A stretch of DNA of 64,000 bases from Eunapius fragilis. Lineage: Eukaryota; Porifera; Demospongiae; Spongillida; Spongillidae. Shown here in pieces: positions 26,803-46,379 of this stretch. The position numbers were made by a program, and so were the translations under genes. The stretch spans positions 6,155,738-6,219,737 of the forward strand of contig OY811986.1 in assembly GCA_963681505.1 (NCBI GenBank), given 5' to 3'. Under the pieces are notes generated by a model, which saw only the letters and a list, made by a program, of their open reading frames with translations, did not search any database and had not been told where the DNA came from. Every line of letters starts with the position of its first letter. The first letter of the stretch is position 1.

Positions 26803-27687
26803 ATCTTGATCAAGATTGATCTGTGGCAGTTAACTTACTTAATGCTGTTCTTTTTTGGTGGAGGGCAGCAAATCTGGAGTGGAGGGGTCATATGTGCCGC
26901 ATGATGGTGCTAATTATTAGTCCGAGTTGCATTCATTTTCACATGTGCTGCAGGTTGGGGGGAGGGGTTTACATGCGCTGCGCAGCGCCCCGAAAAGTCC
27001 AAGTCCCGGTCCAGTTAAAAGACGTGGGATCCGGGGCAAAGCCCGGGAAGACAGAACAAACATGTTTGATGTTTGACTGCTAATTTTCCCCCTAAAAAAG
27101 GATCTTTTATATTTCCGAGTATATTGCTTCATTACATGTATTGTTTTGAAAAACAATACATGTTTAGTTCTATTTGAAAAACATATACAAAATAATGACC
27201 ATAGTAACTGTACGCTAACCAAGTACAGTGTAACTGATATGATATATTGGTGCATTCATTTTTTAATAATAAAAATAATAATATGAAATACAATGCACAC
27301 ACACAAACTACAAAAAAAAAAAATTACAATACCACAGAAATACTGACGTTATTCCAATTTTAATAACACACATACACTTGCACTAAAATTCACTGGCCAC
27401 TCATGCATGGGCCAGCAATGCCGGAGCTTTTTATTGCACTCGGATTAATTCCCTCGTTACATTCTTGTTTTGCGATAAAGCGTGGTCGAGTCAGCAAGTA
27501 TGTTATGGGAATGCAGACACTGGTTAATTAGTCAAGTTAATAATCAGCTCGCCCAGGTATATTATCTGGTGTAGTGCTGGTGAAATGAAACTCTTTGGTG
27601 TAGGAAGTTCACTCACGAGAAGGATCTATTCTTAGAGAAAGAAAAAAAAAAAAGAAAAAAAAAAACTTCTGGGCTTTAAAAAAATAA
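26803..27687. other. Spacer between tRNA copies 1 and 2
   Basis: No exon-like frame. AT-rich, with a GC-rich patch at about 26960-27050 (CGCTGCGCAGCGCC palindrome near 26977) and an A-rich run near 27300. Nothing else recognised. Confidence 0.5.
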
Positions 27688-27805
27688 TGTCAGAAGTGGG
27701 ATTTGAACCCACGCCCATATACATGGACCAGATGGCTCGGACTCGCATTAGCGAGCAAGGTATTATCCTTGAGTCTGGCGCCTTAGACCACTCGGCCACT
27801 CTGAC
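27688..27805 (-). tRNA. tRNA-Leu(CAA) with intron, copy 2
   Basis: Same mature sequence as the copy at 26684. The intron differs at its start (GATAATACC for GACAACTACC), making it one base shorter. A TTTTTTT run follows on the minus strand. Confidence 0.95.
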
Positions 27806-28264
27806 ATATGACAAATAGGGTGAATATAACGCTTACTTAACCGGTTATGTACTGCAGAATTTGTCTCTTAAAATGTTAGCTTCTTATGCTCCTTTTTCGT
27901 GTTATTAGCAGAACTCATCTAGAAAGTCTAGATGGTCACTGAATTGTTAACCATCCCTTGCAGAAATAGAGAAGTCGCAAGGTGGTTGAGACCAAGAATT
28001 GCGATTCACCGTGGTATCAAATGGAGAAGTAATGAAGTATATGATGGTTGCAGGCTTGAAGACTTTCGTTGACTGCATGATCTGATTGACTCTTAACATC
28101 GTTCTTCATGTGTGTACATAAATGGCAGCTATTGATGCGATGATGCCCATTGCGGAGACACACTTTACAGCTGAGCAAGCTCACAGTTAGTTGTATAAGA
28201 CAACAAGCGCATAGACGGCGTCCAATTTATGAAATTGTCCGGGGAGGGGAAAAAAAAAAAGTAG

Positions 28265-28382
28265 TGTCAGAAGTGGGATTTGAACCCACGCCCATATACA
28301 TGGACCAGATGGCTCGGACTCGCATTAGCGAGCAAGGTATTATCCTTGAGTCTGGCGCCTTAGACCACTCGGCCACTCTGAC
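28265..28382 (-). tRNA. tRNA-Leu(CAA) with intron, copy 3
   Basis: Identical over its length, as read, to the copy at 27688 including the intron, so this pair is the more recent duplication or has been homogenised. A run of about 11 T follows on the minus strand. Confidence 0.95.
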
Positions 28383-28626
28383 ATCTTGAACAATTGTCAG
28401 TATGGAAGCTATATAACCCGTTACACGCACAAAAAAAAAAGCCAAGTCAATATTTTTATTAATGACACACAAAACATGAAATTATGAGCAAAAAATTTCA
28501 CACAGAACAAGATTAATGATGAGAAAGTGAGCGTTTCATACTGTACACTGTCAGTTCAAAGCTTTGCTCTGAGCCACAAGCCCTGAAGGATTCCAACACC
28601 ATTGTGGCCTGAGTCACATGGTCAAG

Positions 28627-31600
28627 TCATGTGATCACAACTCCTTTGAACAGGACGCACGTAGGTCCTGATGACTGCAGGAGGGTAGGCCAAACGTACG
28701 CCTTTATAATTGATGAAGACATGTCAGCCAGGTGGAAGCGGTGGTGAAGGTCTACATCAAAGTGCCTCTCCGAGCAGTTCAGAACCATAACAGGAGACTG
28801 CACGCACAGTTCCCATGACACCCTTACACACTCCTCTATATACACGAGGTATGCACCAACGTCCAGTATCTGGTTAACAATGGGATGCGCTCCTTGGGTG
28901 ACGTACTGGGTGTATAGCTTTTCTTTCACCTCCTGAGCAAAACATGAGTCACAGAGACAGATGCATTTAGTAGCCTATAATGTCCCATTGATGTGATATT
29001 CTTTTACAACAAACCACAGGTGTATCAAATCAACGTGTGATACACCTTCTCATATCACACATCACACACCCTCCCTCACAAAACACACCCTTCATCAACA
29101 TCACACACCCTCCCTATCATTGCATCATCAACATGGCCGACTTACCTGTACAATGTCCTCAGTGTTATAAGCGAGGCACACTTTTCTGAGGTACAGGCCA
29201 ACAGCAGATTCCAGCTGTCGCACTGCCAAGTGGTTGTCTGTTCCCTCCACACCAAGGATATCCTTCCACTCCTGGTGGAGTCGAGACAGAGCCAACTCTG
29301 CTGTGCTGTAGGAAATCTAGTTACATAATCAAAGAGAAGTTAGTTATTAATCAAGGAAGGTTAATTAATTATTGATCAAAGTGTATAGATATGAATGTCT
29401 AGCAACAATGCAACATATGTAAGCATTTGTACGCAGTGCAATCATGACAGTGGTAAATGTGGCATTAACATGGTAACCACGGCACTAATGATCAGGTGAT
29501 CAAGGTGTTAAGGCACATGGTAAGTGACAAATATTGTTACCAGCAAAGTTTTTAGGAGCAGTTCTAGAATGAACTGTGGATTGTCTGTGAGTCCGAGGTC
29601 TTCGATAGCATCAGTAGCCTCCACTCTGCCCTGAGAGTATAGCTCCTGATACCCCTGCACCACCATTGTGGGCCGGCTTGCTCCCATCAGAATGTCCTCA
29701 AACTTTTCACTGTCTTGAAGCTGTCTCTGAGCCTGCTCAGATAGCCTGGGAACCCGTGGTGTGGTGTGGAAGAGAAAGAAAAAAACCAAACAAAGTTCAA
29801 CTCACCAATGGAATTAGATCAATCGACTTGGGACACAATAGAAACAAACACTCCTTCACACACAACCCACCACCACTGCACCTTAAAACCACTCCCTCCC
29901 ATCATTATCACCACTAGCCACCTCTCACACTCCTAGTTCTATATCACACCTCTCCCTCTCACACCTCTCCCCTGTCACACCCACCCTTACACTCTCTCCT
30001 TTCACACCTAGCTCCCCTATCACACCCTCCCCCCTCACACCTCCCTATCACACCCTCCACCCTCATACCCTTCACCCTCACACCTCCCTATCACTCCCTC
30101 CACCCTCACATCCTCAACCCTCACAACTCCCCTATCACACCCTCCACTATCACACCCTCCTTTCTCGTACCCTCAACCCTTACGCCTCCCCTATCACACC
30201 CTCCACCCTTACACCTTCCCTCTCACACCCTTACCTGTCAGTTAGTTCTCTCTCATGCTTTCTTAGTTCCTGGACCATCTCCCTAGCCTCTCTTAGTTCC
30301 TTCTCCTTATGTTCCAGCTGCTCCTGTAGGCTCCCATCACCAGACAACTCTGACCCCTGGTGCATAGTTTGGGGAGAGGGAAATTGACATATGGCCCCCC
30401 CCCCCTTCCCCATCTCCATGTCACCCAGCTGTCCCATTCCCATGTCCCCTTCTCATCCCCATGTTCCCAGACCACTGACAGTCCTATATTCCCTGGCCTG
30501 GCCATGTACCCCCAGCCGTCCATCAAGCCCTTCCCACTAAATCCAGCGTACCTTTGAAGTTTTCACCATGCCCCCAGAACCACTTCTAAACATCTTTCTT
30601 TTGGTCTTGGCACTGCCCTGGGGGGCAACTGGGAGATTGTTCACACTGCCAGGCAAAAAGCCGAACCTCTTCTTGAGACCAGCCATCATTGGCCGAGAGT
30701 TGAGGGACTGGACCCTCGTGAAGGCAAGGTTAGGTTGGTCTTTCATGGAGCCTCGTAGATCATGGATGCTGAAGCTTGAGTCATTGAGGGAAGCACCCCC
30801 TTCCTTGGGGGAGGTGACCTCTTCCTTGGGGGAGGTAACCCCTTCCTCTGAGTCTATGGAATGGTTGCTGGTATTACATGGGATGTTGGTCCTGTGGAGT
30901 TTTAGTGGGGAGGCGGAGCGAGGCCGCAGACGACCAATCACAGGAAGGGAGTGGTGTTTCTCCCTCTCCACCCTCTCCCCCTCCACCTCTTTCCAGTGTT
31001 CAGAATCCGTCGATACCACAGAGGCTCTGCGACTATTGGCGTCCAATTGGATGGGAGCACAGCGGAGGTCACTTGATATCAACAGGGTCACGTGGGGGGT
31101 GTCAGTCTGGGTGCTACAGGGAGAGGGGACCTGGACTGGTACGAAAGGGGGAGGAGGGTCACCACTTGATCTCTTGGTGTTTATACACAGATCCTTCTCG
31201 ATGTCCTTCAGCACCGATATGGTGCACTCCAGAGCGTGCTGGTGCTTCTTCAGCCACACGATAACCGGCTCCTTGTCTGTTATCTGATGGTACCGCTGTC
31301 TGACGAGGCCATAGAGCAGCAGCACCTCCTTGTCCCCGCTGATGCGATCGTTCAACATCTCCAGGAGCTGTGCCAGGTTTTCCCTCCTTCTGTTAGGTTG
31401 CAGGGCTGCCCGCACACACTGGTTGAAGTACAACCTCTCCTGTATCTGCACCTGGTTAAGACACTGGCTGTGCGTGAGGTCCAAGGGTATGGCAGCTATC
31501 TCGGGGAGGTCCACGTTCTTCTCCATGCCCTGCTCCAGGATGTCCAGCAGACTGACCTGTTCGCTCTTGGTCAGCTCGCTCAGCCTGTCATCTGCCTCGT

Positions 31601-32222
31601 GGTAGTCCTGCAGACAGGCCACCACCTCCTTCCTTATGGTGGTGAGGAGAGTCACAGCGCTCTTGTCCACCCCCACGGGAAGGTGGAGGGAGAGGCTGTG
31701 AATGGCACGCTCGACCTTGGCGTGCTGTTCAAATAGACGCTCCAGGATGTCCCCGTAAAGCATGTATACTTTTTTGAGCACCCTCTTGCAGGTGGTGATT
31801 GTGTTGGAGTCACCGTCAGGGTTCCCCTTGTGCACCTCCAGGACGTAAGAGATTTGGAAGACCAGCTCGTCACAGGCCGCATAAGGGAAACATGGTATGT
31901 AGCCATTTTCATTTGTGTGAAGCTTGGTAAGGAGTGTCTCCCAGATGGGCAGGGTTTCTGGTACTCCCTGGTTAAGGGACTTGAAGGGGAAAGTGGAGAG
32001 GCAGTTTGAGAGGTAGTCACTTGTGTTGTCCCTTATGATGTTGACCACGCCCCCATACTGCTTGCTGTCCACGAGCTTCCTGATTTTTAGGGAAGTGGCC
32101 CCGTACTGTGTGGGTGTGGTCTGGCCATCCCCTGTGCCCTCATTGGGTGAGGTGGTACGTCGGGTAGCCAGATTATCAGTGCTGCCCATCAGCCTTCTGG
32201 TGAATGCCTTCATCTTCTCCAT
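28627..32222 (-). CDS. Mieap-like (mitochondria-eating protein) C-terminal domain protein with a long helical N-terminus
   Basis: Exons 32222-30552, 30356-30235, 29745-29541, 29316-29146 and 28932-28627 join in phase to 2475 nt, 824 residues. The C-terminal 200 residues resemble the Mieap/SPATA18 C-terminal domain: DILMGASRPTMVVQGYQELY, IEECVRVSWELCVQSPVM, FHLADMSSSIIKAYVWPTLL, then CVLFKGVVIT at the stop. The Mieap family acts in mitochondrial quality control in vertebrates. Exon 2 encodes a charged coiled coil (EQLEHKEKELREAREMVQEL). Residues 1-330 are mostly helical and I do not recognise them; residues 340-557 are Ser/Pro-rich and likely disordered. SPATA18 is 538 residues with a different N-terminus, so orthology is not claimed. 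The ATG at 32222 was chosen because an upstream in-frame extension begins at GTG. Divergent to DDRGK1. Confidence 0.82.
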
Positions 32223-33142
32223 GATTGTTCTATCTACTGCGTTCCCAGGAGGATAAGATTTTTTACCAGCTAGTACACACACCCCCGGAACCCATTAGCT
32301 AGCGACGTGTGTGGTGTCACTGGTGTGTTGCTATGGTGCCATCCCATGCATGATAGATGTATGTAAGTACATACCAACGCACCCACAAGAAACAGAATAT
32401 GGATCACTTGCTTTTTAGCTTACCGAGGCTTGATGCCATTCCACACCACCCTGAAACAATTCCGCACAACCCTGGACCCACTCACACTGCTGCCCGACAC
32501 CATTCCACTCCATATAATTATTGTTAGTGCTCTAAAACACGCACATACATACACACACATGTACACGCACAGCATTCTTCGCTATACACCCTCCCCCCCA
32601 ACTCATTACTCACCCTTTCATGCGCGAGGATGGCTTATAGCTACATCTAACTGACAGCTAGCCATCTTGTTCGAAACAAAGGCGTTGATACCAGTGAACA
32701 TATATGCAGCAAGTACCGGGACATATTAAGGAAGCCGGCCAGTTTACTCTTTCCACGCATGCCCAAATACCAGGGCGCTGAGTGCACTTTAACACATGTT
32801 TGCAGCTGGTCCTCCATGTTTGCAGCTGGCCCACCCCGGGAGTCCATGCCGAGGTACCATCCCTACTCCAGCGCAAAAGGAGGGTGTGTCAGCCTCATAT
32901 CTCATTGTAGTGGCACACGCGCGAAGCCAGCTGTTATAGACTAGCACACTACTGACAGGAACCCCCAACCGTACAACGAACAATGACCGTCCGTTTGCTA
33001 TAACTTACAGTTTCATAATTTTTTTTCTTCTTGATCGTAATGCAACGGTAGACGCCTACGACATCTTATAGGATACTAGTGGGAGTGCTTTTAATTTAGC
33101 CCCGCCCCACTCCGCCCAGGTCGTCGTGGAACGAATGAAACA
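32223..33142. promoter_or_regulatory. Divergent spacer between Mieap-like and DDRGK1 genes
   Basis: About 920 bp with no exon-like frame. It has a TACATACACACAC-rich stretch near 32541 and two GTTTGCAGCTGG repeats near 32798 and 32818. Likely holds both promoters. No clear TATA box seen. Confidence 0.45.
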
Positions 33143-34447
33143 ATGGAAGCATTAATTTGGTTGGCGTTAGCGGCACTGGTAGTTATCGCTATTGTAGCTA
33201 TTTCACTGCTACGACAAGGAGTACAGAAGGAAGGTAGGTATTCGAGTATCAACGGTGAGCATTAACTAGGACGGCATGTTTCTTTTGAACGGTATAGTTG
33301 CTGTTCCAGAGGCCAATGAAAACCCATCACTTCAAGAAGCAGACACAGGGCCTGCACGACACCGCAGGAATTTGGGTACAAGGATAGCGCGTGCTCAGAG
33401 AAGAACCCCCCATGCCGCTGTTAGAGAGGACAACGAAGGGGAAGATGAAGGTATGTACATGCATGGTATATATCTTGTGTTTCTTGGTAGGGTTTGTGTC
33501 AGTCCTTTGTCTTTCAAAAGCAGATGAACCTGGTAGTGAAGGAGAAGAAGAGGAGGATGTTTCACCGCTTCTAGGTAAAGTGGGCGCCAAAAAGCAGCGC
33601 AGGATGCAGGAGAAGGCGGACAGGAAAGCCATGAGGGAGGTGAGATCATTGAGACCAGGTCTTCAACGTGATGCTGTGCCTTGGTCCTCAGCAAGAAGAA
33701 GCGATGCGAGAAGACAGAAAGAAAAGAGAGGCACTGAAAGAGGAAGAGAGACAAGAGGAAGAAGAGCGGAAGAAGATTGAGCAGGAAAAGAAGGTGGGTG
33801 TACATGTGGGGGTGGGTGTACATGTGGGGGTGGGTGTACATGTGGGGGTGGGTGTACATGTGGGGTGGGTGTACATGTGGGGGTGTTATGGATAAGTCCT
33901 GTTGACCATTCCATAGGAGGAAGAGCTTAGGCAGCAGAAAGAGGAGCAGGAAAGGAAGGAATATGAGGAGTACTTGAAACTGAAGGAGTCATTTGTTGTC
34001 GAGGAAACTGGAGAGACTCAACAGGAGAGTGAGGTATGGAGTGCAGTAGGTATTCGCACTGGAGGTCATGTTTTGGTCCATTACAGAGCGAAAATCTTCT
34101 TCAAGAGTTCATCGATTACATCAAAGTAAAAACCCCAACGTGATGTTGTCCCATCCATCATTACCTCACTTGTCCCTCAGAGAACAAAGGTGGTGTTCCT
34201 TGAAGATCTGGCTTCCCAGTTCAATCTGAGAACACAGGACGCTATCAGCCGTGTCAATACCCTGCAGGAAGCTGGCCAGCTCACCGGTGTTGTGGACGAC
34301 AGGGGAAAGTTCATCTATGTCTCCAGAGAAGAGTTAGAGTCTGTGGCCAAGTTTATCAGGCAGCGAGGTCGCGTGTCCATTGCAGAGCTGGTCAGCTCAA
34401 GTAATACACTCATCAACCTACAGCCTGAACACGTGGCTGTCCACTAG
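33143..34447 (+). CDS. DDRGK1: DDRGK1 (UFBP1), UFMylation and ER-phagy adaptor
   Basis: DDRGK1 is an ER-membrane protein that holds the UFL1 UFM1-ligase complex at the ER. Seven exons (33143-33233, 33298-33450, 33524-33639, 33692-33793, 33917-34033, 34087-34125, 34181-34447) give 885 nt, 294 residues (human 314). An N-terminal hydrophobic anchor (residues 3-23, [19 protein letters not shown]) is followed by an acidic/basic linker ([20 protein letters not shown]), a long Glu/Lys/Arg helix (exons 3-5), then the PCI/winged-helix domain with [32 protein letters not shown] (including the name-giving DDRGK) and [14 protein letters not shown]. Exon phases agree throughout. The stop lies 147 bp from the convergent SFI1-like gene stop. 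Confidence 0.97.
33794..33890. repeat. GTGGGTGTACATGTGGGG minisatellite in DDRGK1 intron 4
   Basis: Five or so 18-bp units begin at the exon 4 donor (AAG|GTGGGT), a second case in this window of a tandem repeat seeded at a splice donor. Confidence 0.85.
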
Positions 34448-34516
34448 ACTGACACGTACACACACACACTCACACACAAACACACGTTGCTTACCCACAG
34501 TTCAACGCATCCTGAC

Positions 34517-34522
34517 AATAAA
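34517..34522 (+). terminator. AATAAA polyadenylation signal of DDRGK1
   Basis: AATAAA lies 70 bp after the DDRGK1 stop and before the opposing gene's stop, as expected for a short 3' UTR. Confidence 0.6.
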
Positions 34523-34594
34523 TTACAAATTTGTGACATTGCGTTTGTGACATAGTGGCAGCTGTTGCATGGAAGGTAAAAGTACACTCCATGG

Positions 34595-42785
<8,191 letters not shown>

Positions 42786-42910
42786 TGATTTAGCCCGCCA
42801 TCTTTTCTTGTTTACACGTGGTGCTTTTTTGAGCGTTCATGTGATCACTGTCATAGCAACCATCCAGCAACGCCTCCGTGCGTGCAGGTGCAAGTGTCCA
42901 ATGTAGTGAA
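42786..42910. promoter_or_regulatory. Divergent promoter between SFI1-like and THEG-like genes
   Basis: 125 bp separate the two start codons. CCGCCATCTT near 42796, next to the SFI1-like start, matches the YY1 core seen at many animal initiator sites (resemblance only). CTGTCATAGCAACCATCC near 42848 resembles half of an RFX X-box (GTTGCCATGGCAAC type, imperfect), which would fit ciliary genes. Confidence 0.45.
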
Positions 42911-43173
42911 ATGACAGCCAACGAGGGTACGTTGGCCGTTGTGAGTACTTACGCACTAACTCACGTACATTCCCGCCCCAGTGCCCCGTCTTTCCGAAGA
43001 TTTCGGCACGGCATCTAATCGTATCTATAGCAAAAGCAGTCGTTTGCTGCAACTTTCAGTCCCGAAAGCGTCGAAGGCAACCTACTGGACCAGTTTTGGG
43101 TAATGCTATTATATAACTGCCGTGGACAGCCGATCGCCCCTGGTCACGTACGACGTCTTGAACTATCCCTCCC

Positions 43174-43211
<38 letters not shown>

Positions 43212-44396
43212 CCACAGGCCAACCTTGCAGTGGGGTAATCAAGACACAATGTGGCCGATTAGCAGGGCCGCGATGGAAGCGATTGCAACCCCACGTTTGC
43301 AGGTCCTGGCAGAATCCAAGAAAGACCACCGGACAGACACTGACATGTAAGCAGTAGAGACACGTCACGCACTCCACCATATCACCAAGCCTTACACAAG
43401 CCATGTCACATCTCCCACTGCAGCCCTGAATTTGTGTATGGCTGTGGCAGATCATCCGGAATATGGAGCATCCCACGGAGAGCTATGTCAGCTCAGCCTA
43501 CCCAGAGGGTGATCAGTCTTGCAAGACACAAGACTGCACCAGAATCATACATTGAACACAGGTACACTAACAGAATGTCTGCCATAGGCTACCCCCCTCC
43601 ATTCACCTCCTCCCCATGCCTTTCTTTACCTCCTCTCCATGCCTTCCCCCAGGGAACAGTTCCAATACAGCTGTGGGCGGTGTTCGCCAATATGGCGGCC
43701 AACCAGATCAGCTATGTTGCACCAATGCAGACCTCACACTGCTCAGTTGGCCACACCCAGACAGACCCATCCCGCCTATATGCCCGGCAAACAGGTACGC
43801 CACAACGCACGCGTGCCAGCTTCCTCCAAATAATCACTCTCATCACAACAGGTGGAAACTATTGTAAGTTCTGCTGCCAAAGCCTGTGTGGCCTCAGAGT
43901 ATACTGCACAGTTGGCCTCAGCCAAGAAACACGTTGAAGGCCCATTCAGAGATCCACAATGGACCATCAGTCCAGGTAAGGGGAGGGAAGACGGAGGAAG
44001 GGGAGGAGCGGGAGGAAGACATATCAGGCGACTTTGAAACACTTAGGCACACTGCAGGCAGTGCCTACTGAGAGAGTCATGCAACTTGGAAAGGCCAAGA
44101 AATACTCTGATGGATACCAGCCAAGTAGAGAGGTGATATGGAAAATAAGCAGTGGAGCTATGAACGCAGTCCCAAGCACAAGGTATCTGTAACCCCTCCC
44201 CTCCTGCTCCTTTCCCATTCTCAACTGCCACTCCCCTCACCCCAGAATGTGCGATCTGGCCAAGCCCATTGTCAGAGAGACTATGGACAGTGTCCAATTC
44301 AATCCTGATGCGTTTACTGTCAGTGAGAAGGCAAGAAAGGCAAAGGCCTCTCCCAGAATAGAGGAACTAGCTCAGCCGATCAAACGAGGAACGTAG
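42911..44396 (+). CDS. THEG: THEG-repeat protein (testicular haploid expressed gene / SPMAP2 family)
   Basis: THEG-family proteins are sperm flagellum microtubule-associated proteins built of short repeats with a PTxRVxxLAxPK signature. Eight exons (42911-42926, 43060-43099, 43218-43346, 43424-43561, 43653-43794, 43852-43975, 44047-44182, 44246-44396) keep phase and total 876 nt, 291 residues. Repeat signatures in order: ISRAAMEAIATPRLQVLAES, IPRRAMSAQPTQRVISLARH, PHTAQLATPRQTHPAY, AKACVASEYTAQLASAKKHV, LQAVPTERVMQLGKAKKY, ISSGAMNAVPSTRMCDLAKP and a final ASPRIEELAQPIKRGT just before the stop. Conserved Trp or Tyr residues precede several repeats (YGCGRSSGIWSI). The first coding exon is only 16 nt and is the weakest part of the model. 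The stop is 173 bp from the convergent MRPL35 stop. Confidence 0.88.
43172..43209. repeat. Poly-C run in front of a THEG splice acceptor
   Basis: About 36 C, broken by one A at the left edge, ends eight bases before the CAG acceptor of exon 3, so a pure-C run forms the polypyrimidine tract. Length is uncertain. Confidence 0.85.
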
Positions 44397-44569
44397 CCCA
44401 TCCTAGCTATTCACCTTGGCAATCACACACACACCATAGATTGAATACCTTACGTAAGGTCTTCAATCTATGCACACACACACACAACACATACACACAA
44501 TACATACTACTGTGAATGTATTATATGACACTGCAAGCAGTACAAAGCACTGATATTTGCGAACGAACC

Positions 44570-45103
44570 CTAATATCCAGCTAGCATCTTGTTCAAGGTT
44601 TTCAACTGTACGCTGGTGGTGTATCTCTTCTTCCTCAGCTGAAGCCTCCTTTTGCGCGATTTAACTAGCATCCTATGACTCTTGCCCGCAGGCCAATATT
44701 TCAGGTTTCCAGATCCTGTGCGTCTGAACCTTTTTGCAACAGCCTTGCACGTTTTACGTTTTCCACGCTTACCGCACCTCACCACGGTCCTTCTTCCACT
44801 GTGCCAGCTGTAGCGAACAATGGACCTGGTCTGCGTAACACCGTGTGAGGTACGCCCGAGGCCCTCCAGCAGTGGGGTGCTCAGTCGAGGAGCGGTAAAC
44901 AGCGCTCTAGACGGCAGGCACATACGAACGGACACCATTGGGACCGAAAGAGGTAGCAGTTTTATGTTCGGTAACGACATTGCTACCGTTTGAATCCGTG
45001 GCGCTGCCCAATTTCCCTTCGACACAGTGTGAATGCGCGCGCTCATACAAGACAGCTGCTTGCTATAGGCCTCCAACCCCCATCGCAACCAACTGGAAAG
45101 CAT
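44570..45103 (-). CDS. MRPL35: Mitochondrial large-subunit ribosomal protein bL35m
   Basis: bL35m is a structural protein of the mitochondrial 39S subunit. The gene is one uninterrupted frame of 177 residues. The first 90 or so residues are a basic, Ser/Arg-rich mitochondrial leader (MLSSWLRWGLEAYSKQ). Residues 115-177 are the L35 core: KTCKAVAKRFRRTGSGNLKY, AGKSHRMLVKSRKRRLQLRK, then VQLKTLNKMLAGY at the end. The length is close to human MRPL35 (188). An in-frame Met at residue 20 (MSARIHTVSK) is a possible alternative start; the first Met is preferred because it gives a longer targeting peptide. It is the only intronless protein gene in the window. It diverges from the PEBP gene, with 60 bp between start codons. 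Confidence 0.95.
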   Translation of the reverse strand: MLSSWLRWGLEAYSKQLSCMSARIHTVSKGNWAAPRIQTVAMSLPNIKLLPLSVPMVSVRMCLPSRALFTAPRLSTPLLEGLGRTSHGVTQTRSIVRYSWHSGRRTVVRCGKRGKRKTCKAVAKRFRRTGSGNLKYWPAGKSHRMLVKSRKRRLQLRKKRYTTSVQLKTLNKMLAGY

Positions 45104-45163
45104 TACTACGCCTCGTCTCCAGACTTTTGTGAGCGTGAAGGGTTAAAAGTACTATAAATTTGT
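45104..45163. promoter_or_regulatory. Very short divergent promoter between MRPL35 and PEBP
   Basis: Only 60 bp lie between the two start codons, so transcription start sites must sit close to, overlap or lie inside the opposite 5' region. ACTATAAATT at about 45151 is a weak TATA-like match too near the PEBP ATG to be convincing. Confidence 0.5.
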
Positions 45164-45944
45164 ATGGCTGTGGAGCAGAAGTTTAAAGAACACTGCTGCC
45201 TTCCTGATGTTGTGGACGTTGCGCCAACGGAACTAGCAAAAGTAAAACAACTCGGCGCAAGCGTTAGTTACTAATTTTCTTTTGCTACGGTGTCTACAGG
45301 TATCATACGACTCTGGAGTGAAATGCGAGCTTGGAAACGTTCTGACGCCAACTCAGGTGACGAGATGATGCCAGGGGTCCGGTGCAGGTATTATGCCGCC
45401 ATCCATCTTCAGGTGCAGAATCAACCAACGGTCACGTGGCCCACGGAGCCAGGCTCCAAGTACACAGTGGCAATGACTGGTACGAAGCTGGGAAATGTAT
45501 AGGTGCTACATGGGAGAATTAATTCGTTTCTTTCACGAACATTTGCAGACCCAGATGCTCCATCTCGTCAGAACCCCATCAGGAGAGAAATCAAGCACTG
45601 GCTTGTGGTGGACATCCCTGGCTGTGACATAGCTAAGGGAACGGTCCTTGCTCCTTACAGAGGCTCAGGCCCACCACAGGGTACAGGCCTCCACCGGTAC
45701 ATATTCCTGGGTAAGGTCACATGACTGCCCAACACTGGTCTACACCTCTGTCCCCATTAACCCAGTGTATAAGCAACCTTCAGACGTCAAGTTCAATGAA
45801 CTGGTTTTGGGTCCATCCAGAGAAGGAAGAGCCAACTGGAAGGTCCAAGACTTTGCAGCCAAGCACACCCTAGGGTCACCAGTGGCAGGGAACTTCTATC
45901 AGGCCGAGTATGACGACTATGTCCCCATTCTCCATGCAAAATGA
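45164..45944 (+). CDS. PEBP1: Phosphatidylethanolamine-binding protein (PEBP1/RKIP family)
   Basis: PEBP1 is a small cytosolic protein that binds anionic ligands and, in vertebrates, restrains RAF1. Five exons (45164-45241, 45300-45356, 45413-45479, 45549-45710, 45766-45944) keep phase and total 543 nt, 180 residues (human PEBP1 187). Family signatures are intact: [33 protein letters not shown] (the DPDxPSR ligand-pocket motif), [28 protein letters not shown] (GxHRYxF motif), then [32 protein letters not shown]. No signal peptide. Whether it is a RAF regulator or another PEBP paralogue cannot be said from sequence alone. It is the last protein gene before the satellite arrays. Confidence 0.96.
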
Positions 45945-46379
45945 ACATCATGGGCTGTGCTGGTGTGCATTGTGTCCACTTGGGCATTTGTGAGGTCTTT
46001 AGATATGTGACCCTACTTAAAATCTTCCTCCAATTAGCAGTACACGAAGGGGGTATCTCCAAACTATTTTCGAAAAGTTAACCTCGTTTTGACGTTTGGG
46101 GGGGGGGGGGGGGGGGGGTTTCAAGCTCGTTCGTGATGTTTTCCGATGTACTGACCAAAAAAATGGCGTCTGGACTCCCACAACCTTCAATATCAATGAC
46201 GTTATGACGGGGAGGGTAATAATGAAACATCGCAATGACGTTCTCATTTCCAAAATCGTACTGGTATCTCTCATGCATAAAGAATGCGACTGCAATGCAG
46301 GAGTGAAGTTTCTCCATGGATGACTCCTGCAGGAATCAAGTAACTCTACGCATGATCCTGCAGGAGGCAAATATCTCTG
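45945..46379. other. Spacer between PEBP and the satellite
   Basis: About 435 bp with a run of about 20 G at 46098-46118. No exon-like frame. An open frame reading away from the G run on either strand looks spurious. CTCCATGGA at 46312-46320 and two TCCTGCAGGA motifs (46325-46334 and 46354-46364 region) are palindromic. Confidence 0.5.

Noticed and set aside
30568-31736. Plus-strand open frames of 128-239 codons
   Set aside because: Antisense shadows of the large Mieap-like exon, which has better composition and fits the splice model.
46096-46323. Open frame MGGGGGGGFKLVRDVFRC and its antisense partner after PEBP
   Set aside because: Starts in a poly-G run and has no splice context or family resemblance.
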